A stretch of 64,000 nucleotides of DNA, taken from Isoetes taiwanensis (Eukaryota; Streptophyta; Lycopodiopsida; Isoetales; Isoetaceae). The number at the start of each line of letters is the position of its first letter. The stretch's first letter is position 1. Under the pieces are notes generated by a model, which saw only the letters and a list, made by a program, of their open reading frames with translations, was not told the origin of the DNA and ran no database searches. The stretch lies in the NCBI GenBank assembly GCA_021234155.1, contig JAJEKV010000036.1, positions 8,633,426 to 8,697,425 on the forward strand. The letters run 5' to 3'. Both the position numbers and the translations under genes were made by a program. Positions 45,967 to 56,488 of the stretch are shown here, in pieces.

Positions 45967-46936
45967 TATAATCGGTCCGAAACTCTTGCATAATCTCCCG
46001 GAGGAGCCGTTCGAATGACGCCTTCCAGATGAGGAGATTAGTGTGCGTTTGGGGGTGCCTAATCTCCTGGAACACATGGGCGTGCTTGGAATTTAGCCCG
46101 TGGTGAACCTTCTTGGACGGCTCTGCCCGTGGTGGCGGTGGCTTCGGCTGATTCTTCGACCTCCCACCCATAACATACTTTTGTACGTTCTGTTTGCAGT
46201 ACCAGTCATTGTACCTCTTCCGCCTACGGAGGTACTCCTACTATGCCTTCTTGTGCCTCTGGAATTCACGGTCCTGCTTGAGCATGAATTTGCGCTCGTC
46301 CACGTTTTATTTATTGATTACCTATAGTGTCTTAGGCCACTTTGGATAGGTGGCGGGCGTCGGGGTTAGATAGTTCCCCGGCGTCCTGCCTGGCTTCCTC
46401 AGTCTTCTCCTCCTCCTCCTTCTCCTCCTCCTCCTCGTCGGTTGCCTCCCGCGAGGTTCTTCAATGTGGACGGTTCTCCGAGGCTGATCCTGGTTCCTCT
46501 TGAACCTCTTTTCTCTCCTTCGTGCCTCCTTCCTCTCCCTCTTCTTCCTCTATGCCCGCTCCTCCAACCACTCGGCTATATTCTCCTTTCCCTTCTTCTT
46601 TTTGGAGGTGCCGACTTTCTCCCGTGGCTGCTCCTCCTATTGGTGCTGCTGCTCTTTTTCCTCCTGGCCTCCCTCTTGCTATTGCTCCTCTTCCTAGCTC
46701 GGCGACGACGGTCCGAGCTCAGCGATCTCATCCATCCTTTGGGTCTCTACCGAGGAGCTGCTTTCCTTCCGCTCGTCGGAGGCGTGGAAGGTGTCGTACG
46801 TTGAGCTAGACGACTCCTCCTCTCTTCCGGGCTTGAGGTGCTTCCGGATCTTCTTTTCGCTCCCCGCTACTGTTGCCGCCATGGAAGGGGTGCGCTTGGG
46901 GCTATACTTCGTGGCCGTACATTTGGTACGTGCCAT
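45962..46936 (-). pseudogene. Long-tailed histone H3-like gene, 5' part
   Basis: Starts MARTKCTATKYSPKRTPSMA (ATG 46936-46934), which mimics the H3 tail: Lys4, Thr6, Ala7 and Lys9 positions are kept, while Arg8 and Ser10 become Thr and Tyr. A charged Ser/Glu/Gln/Lys-rich region follows. Then, in the same frame, come YLRRRKRYNDWYCKQNVQKY and the histone-fold entry FQEIRHPQTHTNLLIWKASF, ERLLREIMQEFRTDYRV, matching [30 protein letters not shown] of H3 in spacing. The tail before the fold is about 290 codons against about 50 in H3. Seven in-frame TAG (46696, 46681, 46639, 46552, 46324, 46243, 46240) and one TAA (46309) interrupt it, and an E-rich alternate frame at 46440-46330 suggests compensating frameshifts or a missed intron. 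The gypsy element cuts it at 45966. Confidence 0.8.
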
Positions 46937-47559
46937 GTTTTATGGTTAAGAAAACGTATTAAGTTAAGCTAAAGATCAAGAAAGAGAGGTCTAGGGTGAG
47001 ATAGGGAGAATGGGATGTTAGAATCTACTTACTTAAAAAGTTTTGGGGGGTTTTGGCTGATGCCGGTGTCCCCTTTCCGGCCGCCGGATGTTACGCTTTT
47101 TCCGGCAAATTTTTTTTTCCCGGTGATGTCTTGGTTTTCGTGGTTCTTTCCCCTTTTCCCTTCCAAGATAATCATACGAAAATTTGAAACGGGTGAGCAG
47201 CTAAAATCTTGGGCAGTGATCTCGCTTTTATGATGGGCCGGCTGGGTTCAATAGAAATGGTCTCATTGCAGAGGGTTTGTGCTACAACGAGAGAAGATTT
47301 TTGGGGGTTTTTGCATTCGAGCTTGGAGACGGTCCAGGGTGCCGGTTTTTGGGGTTTTTTGCATTCGAGCTGAGGGTTTTTGCATCAAGGTGTTTGCTTG
47401 GAGCTTGGAGACGGTCCAGGGTGCCGGTTTGTGAATCAGTTGTTTTGGAGCGCTACAAGCATCAGATATTTTTTCTCCAGGCCATTGCTGATCGTTGGAG
47501 CAGCAGGTAGCACGATAACACCTAAATCCTCTGCATCTTCTCTGTTTTTTCAGATTAAC

Positions 47560-48121
47560 GACCTCCTCTCTGCATTTTTTGCAGTTGAAGAGTATTATGA
47601 GCCACAAAAAGAACGTCAAGGTAAATTTTTTCTGTGCATGCATTCTCTGTAAATTTTTTCTGTGCCGTGGTTCTTTGCAATGGCCAGATTTTGAAGCAGA
47701 CAAGTAGCAAAATCCTACCTCTGTTTTATTAACTGCTATTATCTTTGATTATTTACGCAGCTTGGAGCATTGGAATACGCAGGTGGAGGCGCAGCTTGGG
47801 CGCAGGTTTCCATTTCTTGACAGGGAGCCGTCGAATCAAAGGGCAGAATTTGTGCCTTAGCAAGCAAATTTCTCTGGTATGATTTTTAGATTTTGTTCCT
47901 CCTCCGGCTCCATCGGTGGGCTTGAAGCTAAGATTTTACTACCTCTTTGAATTTTTTGCAGTTGAAGAGTATTAAGCCACAAAAAGAACGTGAAGGTAAA
48001 TTTTTTCTGTAGATGCATTCTCTGTGTGCCGTTTTTCTTTGCAATGGCCGGATTTTGAAGCAGAAAGTCGCAAATTCCTACCTCTGTTTTATTAACTGCT
48101 ATTATCTTTGATTATTTTCAG
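47560..48121 (+). repeat. Tandem duplication of an exon-intron block inside the Helitron
   Basis: The block TTTGCAGTTGAAGAGTATTA...CCACAAAAAGAACGT...AAGGTAAATTTTTTCTG through CTGCTATTATCTTTGATTATT occurs at about 47578-47762 and again at about 47955-48121 (offset 377 bp) with small differences. Each copy shows an acceptor-like GCAG and a donor-like AAGGTAAAT around a short exon-like core. It is probably a captured or 5'-leader gene segment duplicated within the element. Confidence 0.7.
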
Positions 48122-49246
48122 GTGAAGGAGGGCTTCTGCCTTAAGCTTATCCGAGGGAGATTAGCTTGAAGCTTGAGCCTGGTGCCAGAGGCGGAGCTAC
48201 GAACGCGTTTTTGGTGCAGGATTCTTGCACAAAAAGCTTATCGTGGTAAATGGGAGCATCATGTTAGGGTTGTTGCATTTGGGAGCTTCTGTTTGCTATT
48301 CTTCTGTTTGCTATTCTTCTGACATGTTGGTTGATGCTGGATTTTGTAGGTTCTAAGAAACGTTGGCTCCCAAAATTATAGAGCGCCAAGTTCACAGGTC
48401 TCACAAGGTAAGCCAATTGTTCTTTTATTTTTTAAGTTTAGGAACATGGTAAGCACAAATGGATATAGCAGAGGTAAGCATATTATGCTATGCACAGAGC
48501 AGAGGACGTGAGTAGTCAAACAGAAGATCTTTATTACTATTATTTTCAGTTTTGCAATCATTTTCCATCACCCTAACTAACTATGCTGTTACATAGAAGA
48601 TATTTGAATGACATCTGAGTGTATGATCTGTTTTTGCAGGCTTATATACTATATATGAGACCTCTTTTGATTTCGCAGACCCATTTGATTCTGGCCTCAA
48701 GAAGTCAAATGGGTTTGCCCTCTTTTGATTCTGCAGACCCATTTTGATTTCGGCCTCTATGATTGACACTTATTTCCACTAACTAACTTCCCTTATTTTT
48801 ATTCACTATGTTTCTAATATTTCAAGTGACAAAGTTCCCCTAAACTTAGCTTTAAAAGATATCACTTTAACCCCTAAAACTACTGCTCTATTATTACTCT
48901 TCCACTATTGCTTCATAACAACACAGTTTTAACCCCGTTATTTTAAGCTATATTATCCAAATAAACATTAGCATACAATTTGAATCGAATGAACGACTTT
49001 AACAAAAACATGGGTGCATTTAACATAAACATGTCAATGCCAAAGTTAATATAAACACAAAAAATTAAATGAACTTTAACTTAATATCACAACACAAAGT
49101 TGAATAAACTTTAATTTGGATTACCACAACACATAAGTGAAACAAAGTAATTTGACAACATATAATTTTTTTGATTTGAAAAGGACAAGGTCATACTGGC
49201 TTGCCAACATGGAAAATTAATTGACTTAAAATATATCATTTCCATA
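48122..49246. other. Helitron left interior without assigned genes
   Basis: Mixed then AT-rich sequence. A local direct repeat of CAGACCCATTTTGATT...GGCCTC occurs at about 48678-48750. No coding call. Confidence 0.35.
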
Positions 49247-49690
49247 ATGCAGATGGTGGTGGTGAATGTTCCATGGGATTCTTACCCAAAACTTGTGGCA
49301 CAATTCTTTAGAGATGGACATGCCTTGCCACGTTTTGACGATGACGATGATTTGGATGCATACTTTCAATATTTAGCAGAGGTGGTGGATTGGAAGAGCG
49401 AATTGGAAGAAGCCGCAGAAAGTGTTGCACTGGGGAATGATGGAATGCAAGTGGGCATTAAGGGTTTGATTTGGGTTTTGAGAGTTTTTGGAGAGTGGTA
49501 TGAAATCCTAGGGTTGCTTGGAGTTGAGATACGCCCGGAGGTTAAAATTGAGCTAGATATTGAAAATTTTGCTACCCAAATGCATGCTAGCTTTCATAAA
49601 CATGGCTTTGTGAGAGTCCATAAGTTTGTGGAGGCTATGGAAGCTACGTTGTTTATGGAATACCTTATGCAACATGGGTTGGATATGTAG
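49247..49690 (+). CDS. Helitron accessory ORF X (147 codons), unknown function
   Basis: An intact frame that could begin after an AG acceptor (ATGCAG, then ATGGTG at 49253). It is acidic and leucine-rich, with RFDDDDDLDAYFQYL, a central LIWVLRVFGEWYEILGLLG and a helical C-terminus FVEAMEATLFMEYLMQHGLD. I recognise no family. It lies upstream of the RepHel gene on the same strand. Its start (MVVVNVPW...VAQFFRDG), its GEWY motif and its helical tail are echoed by ORF Y (55343-55922) on the other side of RepHel, suggesting a duplicated accessory gene. The open frame in a decayed element is notable. Confidence 0.55.
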   Translation: MQMVVVNVPWDSYPKLVAQFFRDGHALPRFDDDDDLDAYFQYLAEVVDWKSELEEAAESVALGNDGMQVGIKGLIWVLRVFGEWYEILGLLGVEIRPEVKIELDIENFATQMHASFHKHGFVRVHKFVEAMEATLFMEYLMQHGLDM

Positions 49691-50107
49691 TGTGCGTGAA
49701 TGCCTTTAAGCATTCTTAAAATAAAAGACCATCTTAAAGTTGCACATTGTTTTACACGAAGTCAACTTAATTGCATAACAATTCAACTTAGCCATAAACA
49801 TAAAATGCTTCGGCATGTGCATATTAGGGTAACAATATGTTTGTGTGCACCCTTTTATTTTCCATACATGGCTATATTTCATATATTCTTATGTGCTCTC
49901 ATGTTTATAGGGATGCTTTGCACTTAAACTTTGAGGGAGGAACAAGCTCTTACGGCGCTTGCGCATTTGCCAAGGGGCAGCCAAAATCTTAACACGTCAA
50001 AGGTGAGTCATAGATAGGTCCTATCTTAGGTTAACTATCTTAGGTTAATAATTGTGTGCTTATAGTTGTTGGCTTTATTGTTGAATACTTGATCGATTTA
50101 GGGTTCC

Positions 50108-53100
50108 TTGCAATCATCTAAATTGTATAGATTGCAACATATCAGGATTTGTATGGGGAAGGCCCGTCAAAAAACACCACCTGTTGTGGCCAACAACCCC
50201 TCATACATGACGCCCGTCAATGAAAGCAAGTCTGCTAGAAAGAGACGACTGGCACGCAGACGGGTTGCAAAGGCTAGAGCTTTGAAACTAGAATTTAACA
50301 TGGAAGTCAGGGAGAGAGATCATGATGGTCCTTCATCTGATGTTGTTCCAATGGAGGGCCGGTCAGTTCAAGCATCTTTTGCCTCTACATCAGTCACGCC
50401 ACAAGCTGTAAGAGCAGTGCCAGAGTGCCCTGTGACTACTGAAGTTGAGATGCAACCAGTAAGACACCGACATCTAAATGATAGGGGCATAGAAGGAACT
50501 ATTGCACATAGTGTGGGTTCATCCTTCATCACATCAGAAGTTATTGGTATTAGGATGCAGTTGTTTCCCACAATAGATGAACAAGCAGGTGATCAGGTGA
50601 TGTTGCCTCAATCTACAAGCGTGAATGCTCATGGATTTAGCACACCATCTCAGGCCGAACTTATTGAAATATCACGTGGAATAACACCACCTATAATAGT
50701 GAATAACCCCTCCTACATGACACCTGAGAATGAAAGCAATAGTCAGAGAAAGAAACGCTTGCAGCGCAGAAGAAGGGCCAAAAAAGGAGCTTTGGACTCA
50801 CAATGTCGTGTTGATAATGATATAGAAATGACAAATATTGGACAAGTGTCTACAGCAGTAGCAGATGCTAATGTTGACCAATTATCAAGCTTAATGCATA
50901 ACCCCTCTTATATGACACCTGAAGGTGAAAGCAATAGTCAAAGGAGAAGGCGGCTCCATCGCGTAAGTCAGGCAAAGCATATAGCTGTGAGGTTGGATTA
51001 CACTACTCCTATTGGTCCTAGAGAACGTCCTGCTGGTAAAAGCGGTTTCAATAAGATAGCATGGACGTGGATTTTACCTCCTCCTCATGACTTTGGCAAC
51101 ATGCATTATAGATGTTTGTATTGTGGGGCTATGCAATGGATAGAAGAGCTCTCAGTTAAAAAGAAATGTCGGGCATGTGAAAATGGAAAGGTTCAACTAC
51201 CATTGATTCCTGAACCACCACAGGAATTATTTGACCTATACACGAGAACAGATGGTGTAGGTGATCACTTTCGCATCGAACATCGAAAGTACAATAATAT
51301 ATTCTCATTTGCCTCGATTATTGCGGAAAATTGATGAGGCGGTGGCAAATGCTATTGGTGGGGCCTATACCTTTAGGGTCAATGGACGCATGTGCCATAA
51401 GATGGGAACGCTATTGCCACCGCAAGGCCATCAAGAGCATGCAAAATTCGCACAAATATACATCATGGATGGTGATGACATGCAAGTTGAACGTAGGATG
51501 TCTATTTTGATGGATTGAAACAAGAAATAGTTGTGCGATTCTGCACCCTTATGACGAGCACAATCCATTTGTTAGCATATTTTTGAATGCGGCACAAATT
51601 ATGCGTAATCATCCAACCATGGATATCCGTTTGCGTATACCTTCTTGCAACGTGCAAAATCCTGTGAGGAGGCAATATAATGCTCCAACTGCAAATGAGG
51701 TGGCTGTCTTAATGCCTATTGATGATAAGCCCGAGGATGGCCAGAGAGATATTATTATACACTCTAAGGATGGTGGCTTGAAACTTATAGATGCATATCA
51801 CTTTCAAAGATATGACCCATTGCACTTTGTGTTGCTTCTTCCCTACCTGCATGATGGATGGCATTTTAAAATACCTCATGGACCGAGTGGTGCAAAGGAG
51901 GTAACTATTATGGAATACTACGATATCATCCGTTCACGCCGACGGGCATGTATCCACCCTTCACATGGCTGGCCGGTTGTTTCAAGAATACATTTGTGAT
52001 ATGTTTGCGAAGATGGAACAAGAAAGGCTACAATTCATTGTGTTGAATCAACACACCATTCGAAAAGACATGTTGCAGGGCGTTATGGACTTTGAAGGAG
52101 ATGATGCAAGTGCTATTGGCCGAAAAGTTGTGTTACCATCCTCACATGTAGGAGGTCCGAGATACATGACCCAACGGTATCAGGATGCCATGTCTATTGT
52201 TCGCGAACATGGCAGGCCGGACCTCTTTATAACAATGACTGCCAATGCGAATTGGGAAGAGATTAGGAGGGAATTATTATATGGCCAATCGCCAAATGAT
52301 CGACCAGAGTTAGTAGCCAGAGTATTCCATATGAAAGTAAAGGAGCTGGTAGATCTAATAACTAATCATGGTATATTCGGCCGCATAATCGCAAAAGTCT
52401 ATGTTATTGAGTTTCAAAAGAGAGGCTTGCCACATGTACATTTGTTGACTATATTGGATCAGGCCGACAAGCCCTTCACAGCCGAAGAGATTGATCAAAT
52501 CATTTGTGCTGAAATACCAGATAAGGATGCATATCCCGAATTATATGAGGTTGTCACCCGTAATATGATGCATGGGCCATGTGGTACTGGATATCCGAAT
52601 AGTCCGTGTATGCAGGATGGTAAATGTACAAAACGTTATCCACGTGCATTTTCAGATGAGACGACAGTTGTTGACGGATATCCATTGTACCGAAGAAGGG
52701 ATGATGGTCGAAAGGTGAAAAAAGGGGATATACATTTAGACAACAGATGGGTCGTGCCATACAATCCGTGGCTGACATCGTACTTCAAGTGCCATATCAA
52801 TGTTGAGGTGTGTCTTTGCCGTCAAGGCGTTAAATATCTATATAAATATGTATACAAAGGGCCGGATATGATCAATGTGAACTTAGAAGCAGCGAGTGAT
52901 GGTGCATCTACTAGCACCAGACCCACCATAAACCATGATGAGGTTGAGCAATACTTAAATGCACGCTATTTCTCAGCTTCTGAGGCATCATGGAGAATCC
53001 TCTCATATGAAATACAACAACAGTTTCCTCATGTCACTAGATTGGCTGTGCATCTTCCAATGCAACAAGATGTATACTATCGAGAAGGTATGAGCATGGA

Positions 53101-55250
53101 CAGTATAAGAAGCAAGAATAATGGAACAACATTGACAGCATTTTTCGAGATGAATGCATCTGGGGGTAGAGAGGCTAGAGTGGCTACTCAATTGCTCTAT
53201 CATGATTTTCCTAAAAAGTTTACCAACCCAGTCGAAAATGGAAGATCAGAGAGAATACCCAGAAGTTTCCCACTATTGGACGCATGTACTTTGTTAATCC
53301 TTCAGAAGGAGAGCGATACTATTTACGACTCCTGTTGACCCGCGTGACAGGTGCAATTAGTTTTGAAGATTTACGCTCCTTTGATGGGGAGTTGTGTGCA
53401 ACATATAAAGAAGCTTGCATTCGTCGTGGGTTGCTTCGGGACGACACAGAATGGCTCGAGTCTCTTCAGAAGCAAAGAAGATGGGGCATGCCACCACAAT
53501 TGCGACATATGTTCGCCATGATACTTTTAAATTGCGAACCATCGAATCCACAGAATCGTGGGAAGAAGTCAAGCTTTCTATGGTCGATGACTTCTTGCAT
53601 GAGGCACGAAGGGTTGCGGAGGATCAAAGTGTGCAAGTGTGTGATCGGTTATTTGATATGGCACTTCTAGACATTGAAGACTACATGAATTCTGGCGGAC
53701 GATCTTTGAGAGAGTTTGAATTCATTCTTCCCGAGCGTGCAATAGATCCATATATGATCTTTTCGGGATGAGGTGTTTCAAGAAGACATGGCGCGAGGTG
53801 CAAGAAGTCGTGGACCGCCTATATCACGACCAACGTATTATCTTTGACCGTGTGATCCATGAGCACGTGATGTTGGAAAAAGGACGGGTGTTCTTTGTTC
53901 ATGGTGCAGGTGGATCGGGAAAGAGTTTTCTTTTTAACACCATGTTGTCTTATGTTAGATGCGAGAGGTCTCATTGCACTTGCGGTTGCTTCCTCGAATT
54001 GCATCCACTTTATTGAAGGGCGGCCTTTGCACATTCAAGGTTCAAGATACCGATAAATATAGATGAGACATCAACGTGCAATATTCCAAAGCAACCCGAA
54101 ATGGGGCAAAATTGATAAGAGCGACACGTATCATTATATGGGATGAGGCCCCAATGATGCATAAACATGTTTATGAAGCCTTTGGATAGAACGCCCGCGA
54201 TGTGATGTCATGTGACAAATTATTTGGAGGACTCATTGTTGTTTTAGGAGGAGATTTTAAGCGGGTTCCACCTGTGGTACCACGAGGAAATCGACCCCAA
54301 ATTGTGCAAGCTTACTCTTACATATGGGATCACGTCGAGGAACATAAGCTCAACACAAACATGCGGGTAATGAACAATGTGGGGAGCGATCTGGAAGAGC
54401 AAAGGGCATTTGCTGACTATCTTCTACGGGTTGGAGATGGGCTCGAAACCACATTTCCCGACATTGGGTCGGACGTAATATGTCTTCCGGGAGAGATTTG
54501 TGTCAAGTCCGCGGGACTTGAATGATTTGCTAACCGTGGCATTTCGGATGTTTCCACCGAATTATGAAAGTGTGTCCTATTGGGTGCAAAGGGCAATCCT
54601 TACGCCACTAAATGACGATGTAGATGAAGTAAACAAGAGGATGGCGGGGGTGGTTGCACACTCCTGTTGATTATTACAGTGCCGATCGAGCTGTGGATGA
54701 GAATGATGCAGGGGTCTATCCTGTTGAATTTTTGAATGCACAAACTCCGAGTGGGATGCCTCCACATCAATTGACATTGAAGGTTGGCATGATTGTCATG
54801 TTGTTGAGGTCAGTTTCTACCCGGAAAGGACTCTACAATGGAACTCGCCTCATCATACGTTCATTGGGAAGACGTGCTATAGATGCCGAGATTGTCACTG
54901 GAAAAAATATTGGGAGCAGAGTGTTCATATTTCGAATTCCTTTGGTGCCAAATAATGCAGAACTTCCATTTCAATTTGAACGCATGCAATTTCCGCTACG
55001 CCCAGCTTTTGGCATGACAATCAACAAGTCCCAGGGCCAAACGATGAAAATGGTTGGTTTGTATTTGCCAAACCCAGTATTTAGTCACGGACAACTCTAT
55101 GTGGCACTCTCGAGAGCTCAAGGAATCCAAGGCATAAAGGCACTCATTCTATCTCGAAGGATGGAGAGACAAGCCTTGACGTCGGCCGATCAAGATATAC
55201 AACAAATATTGTATACAAAGAACTCCTCTAATTGTGAGCCTAATACTTAA
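50108..55250 (+). pseudogene. Helitron RepHel (Rep nuclease plus Pif1-type helicase), multiply frameshifted
   Basis: Pieces in order: N-terminal frame 50108-51334 with three copies of an NPSYMTPExESxSxRxRRL motif and a Cys-rich segment (CLYCGAMQW...KKCRACENG). The Helitron N-domain is at 51340-51995 (FRVNGRMCHKMGTLLPPQGH). Rep, 51965-53338, has ITMTANANWEEI, the HUH motif EFQKRGLPHVHLL and the tyrosine motif KYLYKYVYKG. The helicase, 53768-55250, has Walker A GAGGSGKSFLFN, Walker B IIWDEAPMM, VVLGGDFKRVPPVV and the C-terminal GMTINKSQGQTMK, YVALSRA. Frame changes occur near 51320, 51520, 51960, 53310, 53550, 53770, 54010 and 54525, so the copy cannot make the protein. Family role: single-strand nicking and rolling-circle transposition. 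Confidence 0.9.
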
Positions 55251-55342
55251 ATGTCTCTACTTTCGATTTCTCTTTTTTTCATTGATTTCTTTTATTTTCT
55301 TTATGTTTTTCTTATGTACTTACTTACTTATTTATCCATGTA

Positions 55343-55922
55343 GATGGTGCGTATTTTGGTCCCTTGGTGTGTCTTTGGTCACCACGTCGCCAAATGCCTA
55401 AAAGGGGACGGGGAGTTATCCGTTACGGTGTTATTTTTGTCGTACGTGCTCTTGGGTCATGGTATGATTGGGAACGAAAATACCATGCTCATATGCATGG
55501 GGTAGCAAGCGTGGAAATTGAGGAGCTTATTGGAAAGCTCAAGGATATATTTTGCACTGACGAGGTTGTCAAGTTGGAGCAGTTCATCCAACTAATTGAT
55601 GACTTCCTATTTGATCAAGCCTATCCAAGGGAACGGTGTTTACGCGGATGTGCTTTGAGAGAGGTGGGTGGAGGATAAAGTGCATGTATCTATCTTTTGG
55701 GTAATGTAGTGCTTTGACTAAACGTGCAATTATTTGTCTTCTTTTTCAGATGAGAAAACGATACCGCGTGCCTTTGGCGGTGGTGTCTTAGTAGCAAAGG
55801 AACTCACATGTGTTGGAATATGTAATGGAACCCATTTTAGGGTCTACAAATCATTCCTTCACGAGGCGGTTCCGATTCCATCATCTGAGTCTACCTTGGA
55901 CGAAGTTGTCTCACGTGCTTGA
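55343..55922 (+). CDS. Helitron accessory ORF Y, possibly two exons, unknown function
   Basis: After a TAG acceptor-like site, a frame begins MVRILVPWCVFGHHVAKCLK (55343). The 104-codon frame 55364-55678 overlaps it and holds VVRALGSWYDWERKY and a helical C-terminus EIEELIGKLKDIF...LIDDFLFDQAYPRE. A GAGAG-GTGGGT donor at about 55662 and a TTTTTCAG acceptor at about 55750 could join it to a second piece (GGGVLVAKELTCVGICNGTH to 55922). The start-region pattern, the G-(E/S)-W-Y motif and the helical tail resemble ORF X, which flanks RepHel on the other side. A shift between the first two frames suggests decay. No family recognised. Confidence 0.45.
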
Positions 55923-56460
55923 TAGTCGTTGAGGCGTCGTGGAAGGCGATTCGAATCAATGACTTCGCCCGTGCATTTCACTTTTACCCGGCTAAGATGT
56001 TATCACATCCGAGAAGTGAAGATATCACGGGAGTACCCAACAAAGTACAATATTAGGCCCTTGGTAATGTGCGCCATGTGGAGATGTATATTTAGAGTTC
56101 CATCATGAACTAAAATACGTCAATGAGCTAGGACAAAATTTTGTGTTTTGTATTTTTGTACCTATTTTTTGTTCGTGTACTTAACTACTTCTAAGGGTGA
56201 TATTTTTGAGCATAATTCTAGATCCAGCTTTCCAAAATTTTGTAAATAGAGGTAGACGTAACACATTTGTTACAAAGCATTCTTTTCTCTGTTGAAATTG
56301 ATAAACGCAAAGTTAATAGATTGATGACAGTGTCATTAGGCAAATTTCAATAACAAAAAAATTACAAAAGCAAATATTGTCTGATCTAGCCTATATCAAC
56401 GTGTGTATGGGCCTAAATATTATGCGATCTAGCCGAGTAAAACACATGCCCGGGATATTA
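55923..56460. other. Helitron right interior, non-coding
   Basis: AT-rich 3' region between the last accessory frame and the terminal hairpin. No coding call. Confidence 0.4.
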
Positions 56461-56488
56461 GCCGACAACGCCCGCACACGCTTACTAG

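Larger units (their letters stand above)
47024..56488 (+). mobile_element. Autonomous-type Helitron (9.46 kb), decayed
   Basis: The 5' end TCTACTTACTTAAAAAG at 47024 is preceded by A. The 3' end is a weakened hairpin GCCGAC-AAC-GCCCGC (56461-56475) followed by ACACGCTTACTAG ending at 56488, then T. The AAC loop and TTACTAG end are shared with the termini at 7591-7618 and 7913-7887. It encodes a RepHel protein with Rep HUH and Pif1-type helicase motifs, plus accessory ORFs. The next base starts another unit with the same 5' end, giving a head-to-tail junction. Confidence 0.85.

Noticed and set aside
46442-46809. Plus-strand leucine-rich open frames
   Set aside because: They are the antisense of the Glu/Lys-rich H3-like tail; CTC/CTT codons arise from GAG/AAG on the other strand.
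46240-46936. UAG recoding to glutamine as explanation for the H3-like stops
   Set aside because: Other genes here use TAG or TAA where families end, the frame also contains TAA, and an interrupted, inserted-into locus is better explained as a pseudogene.
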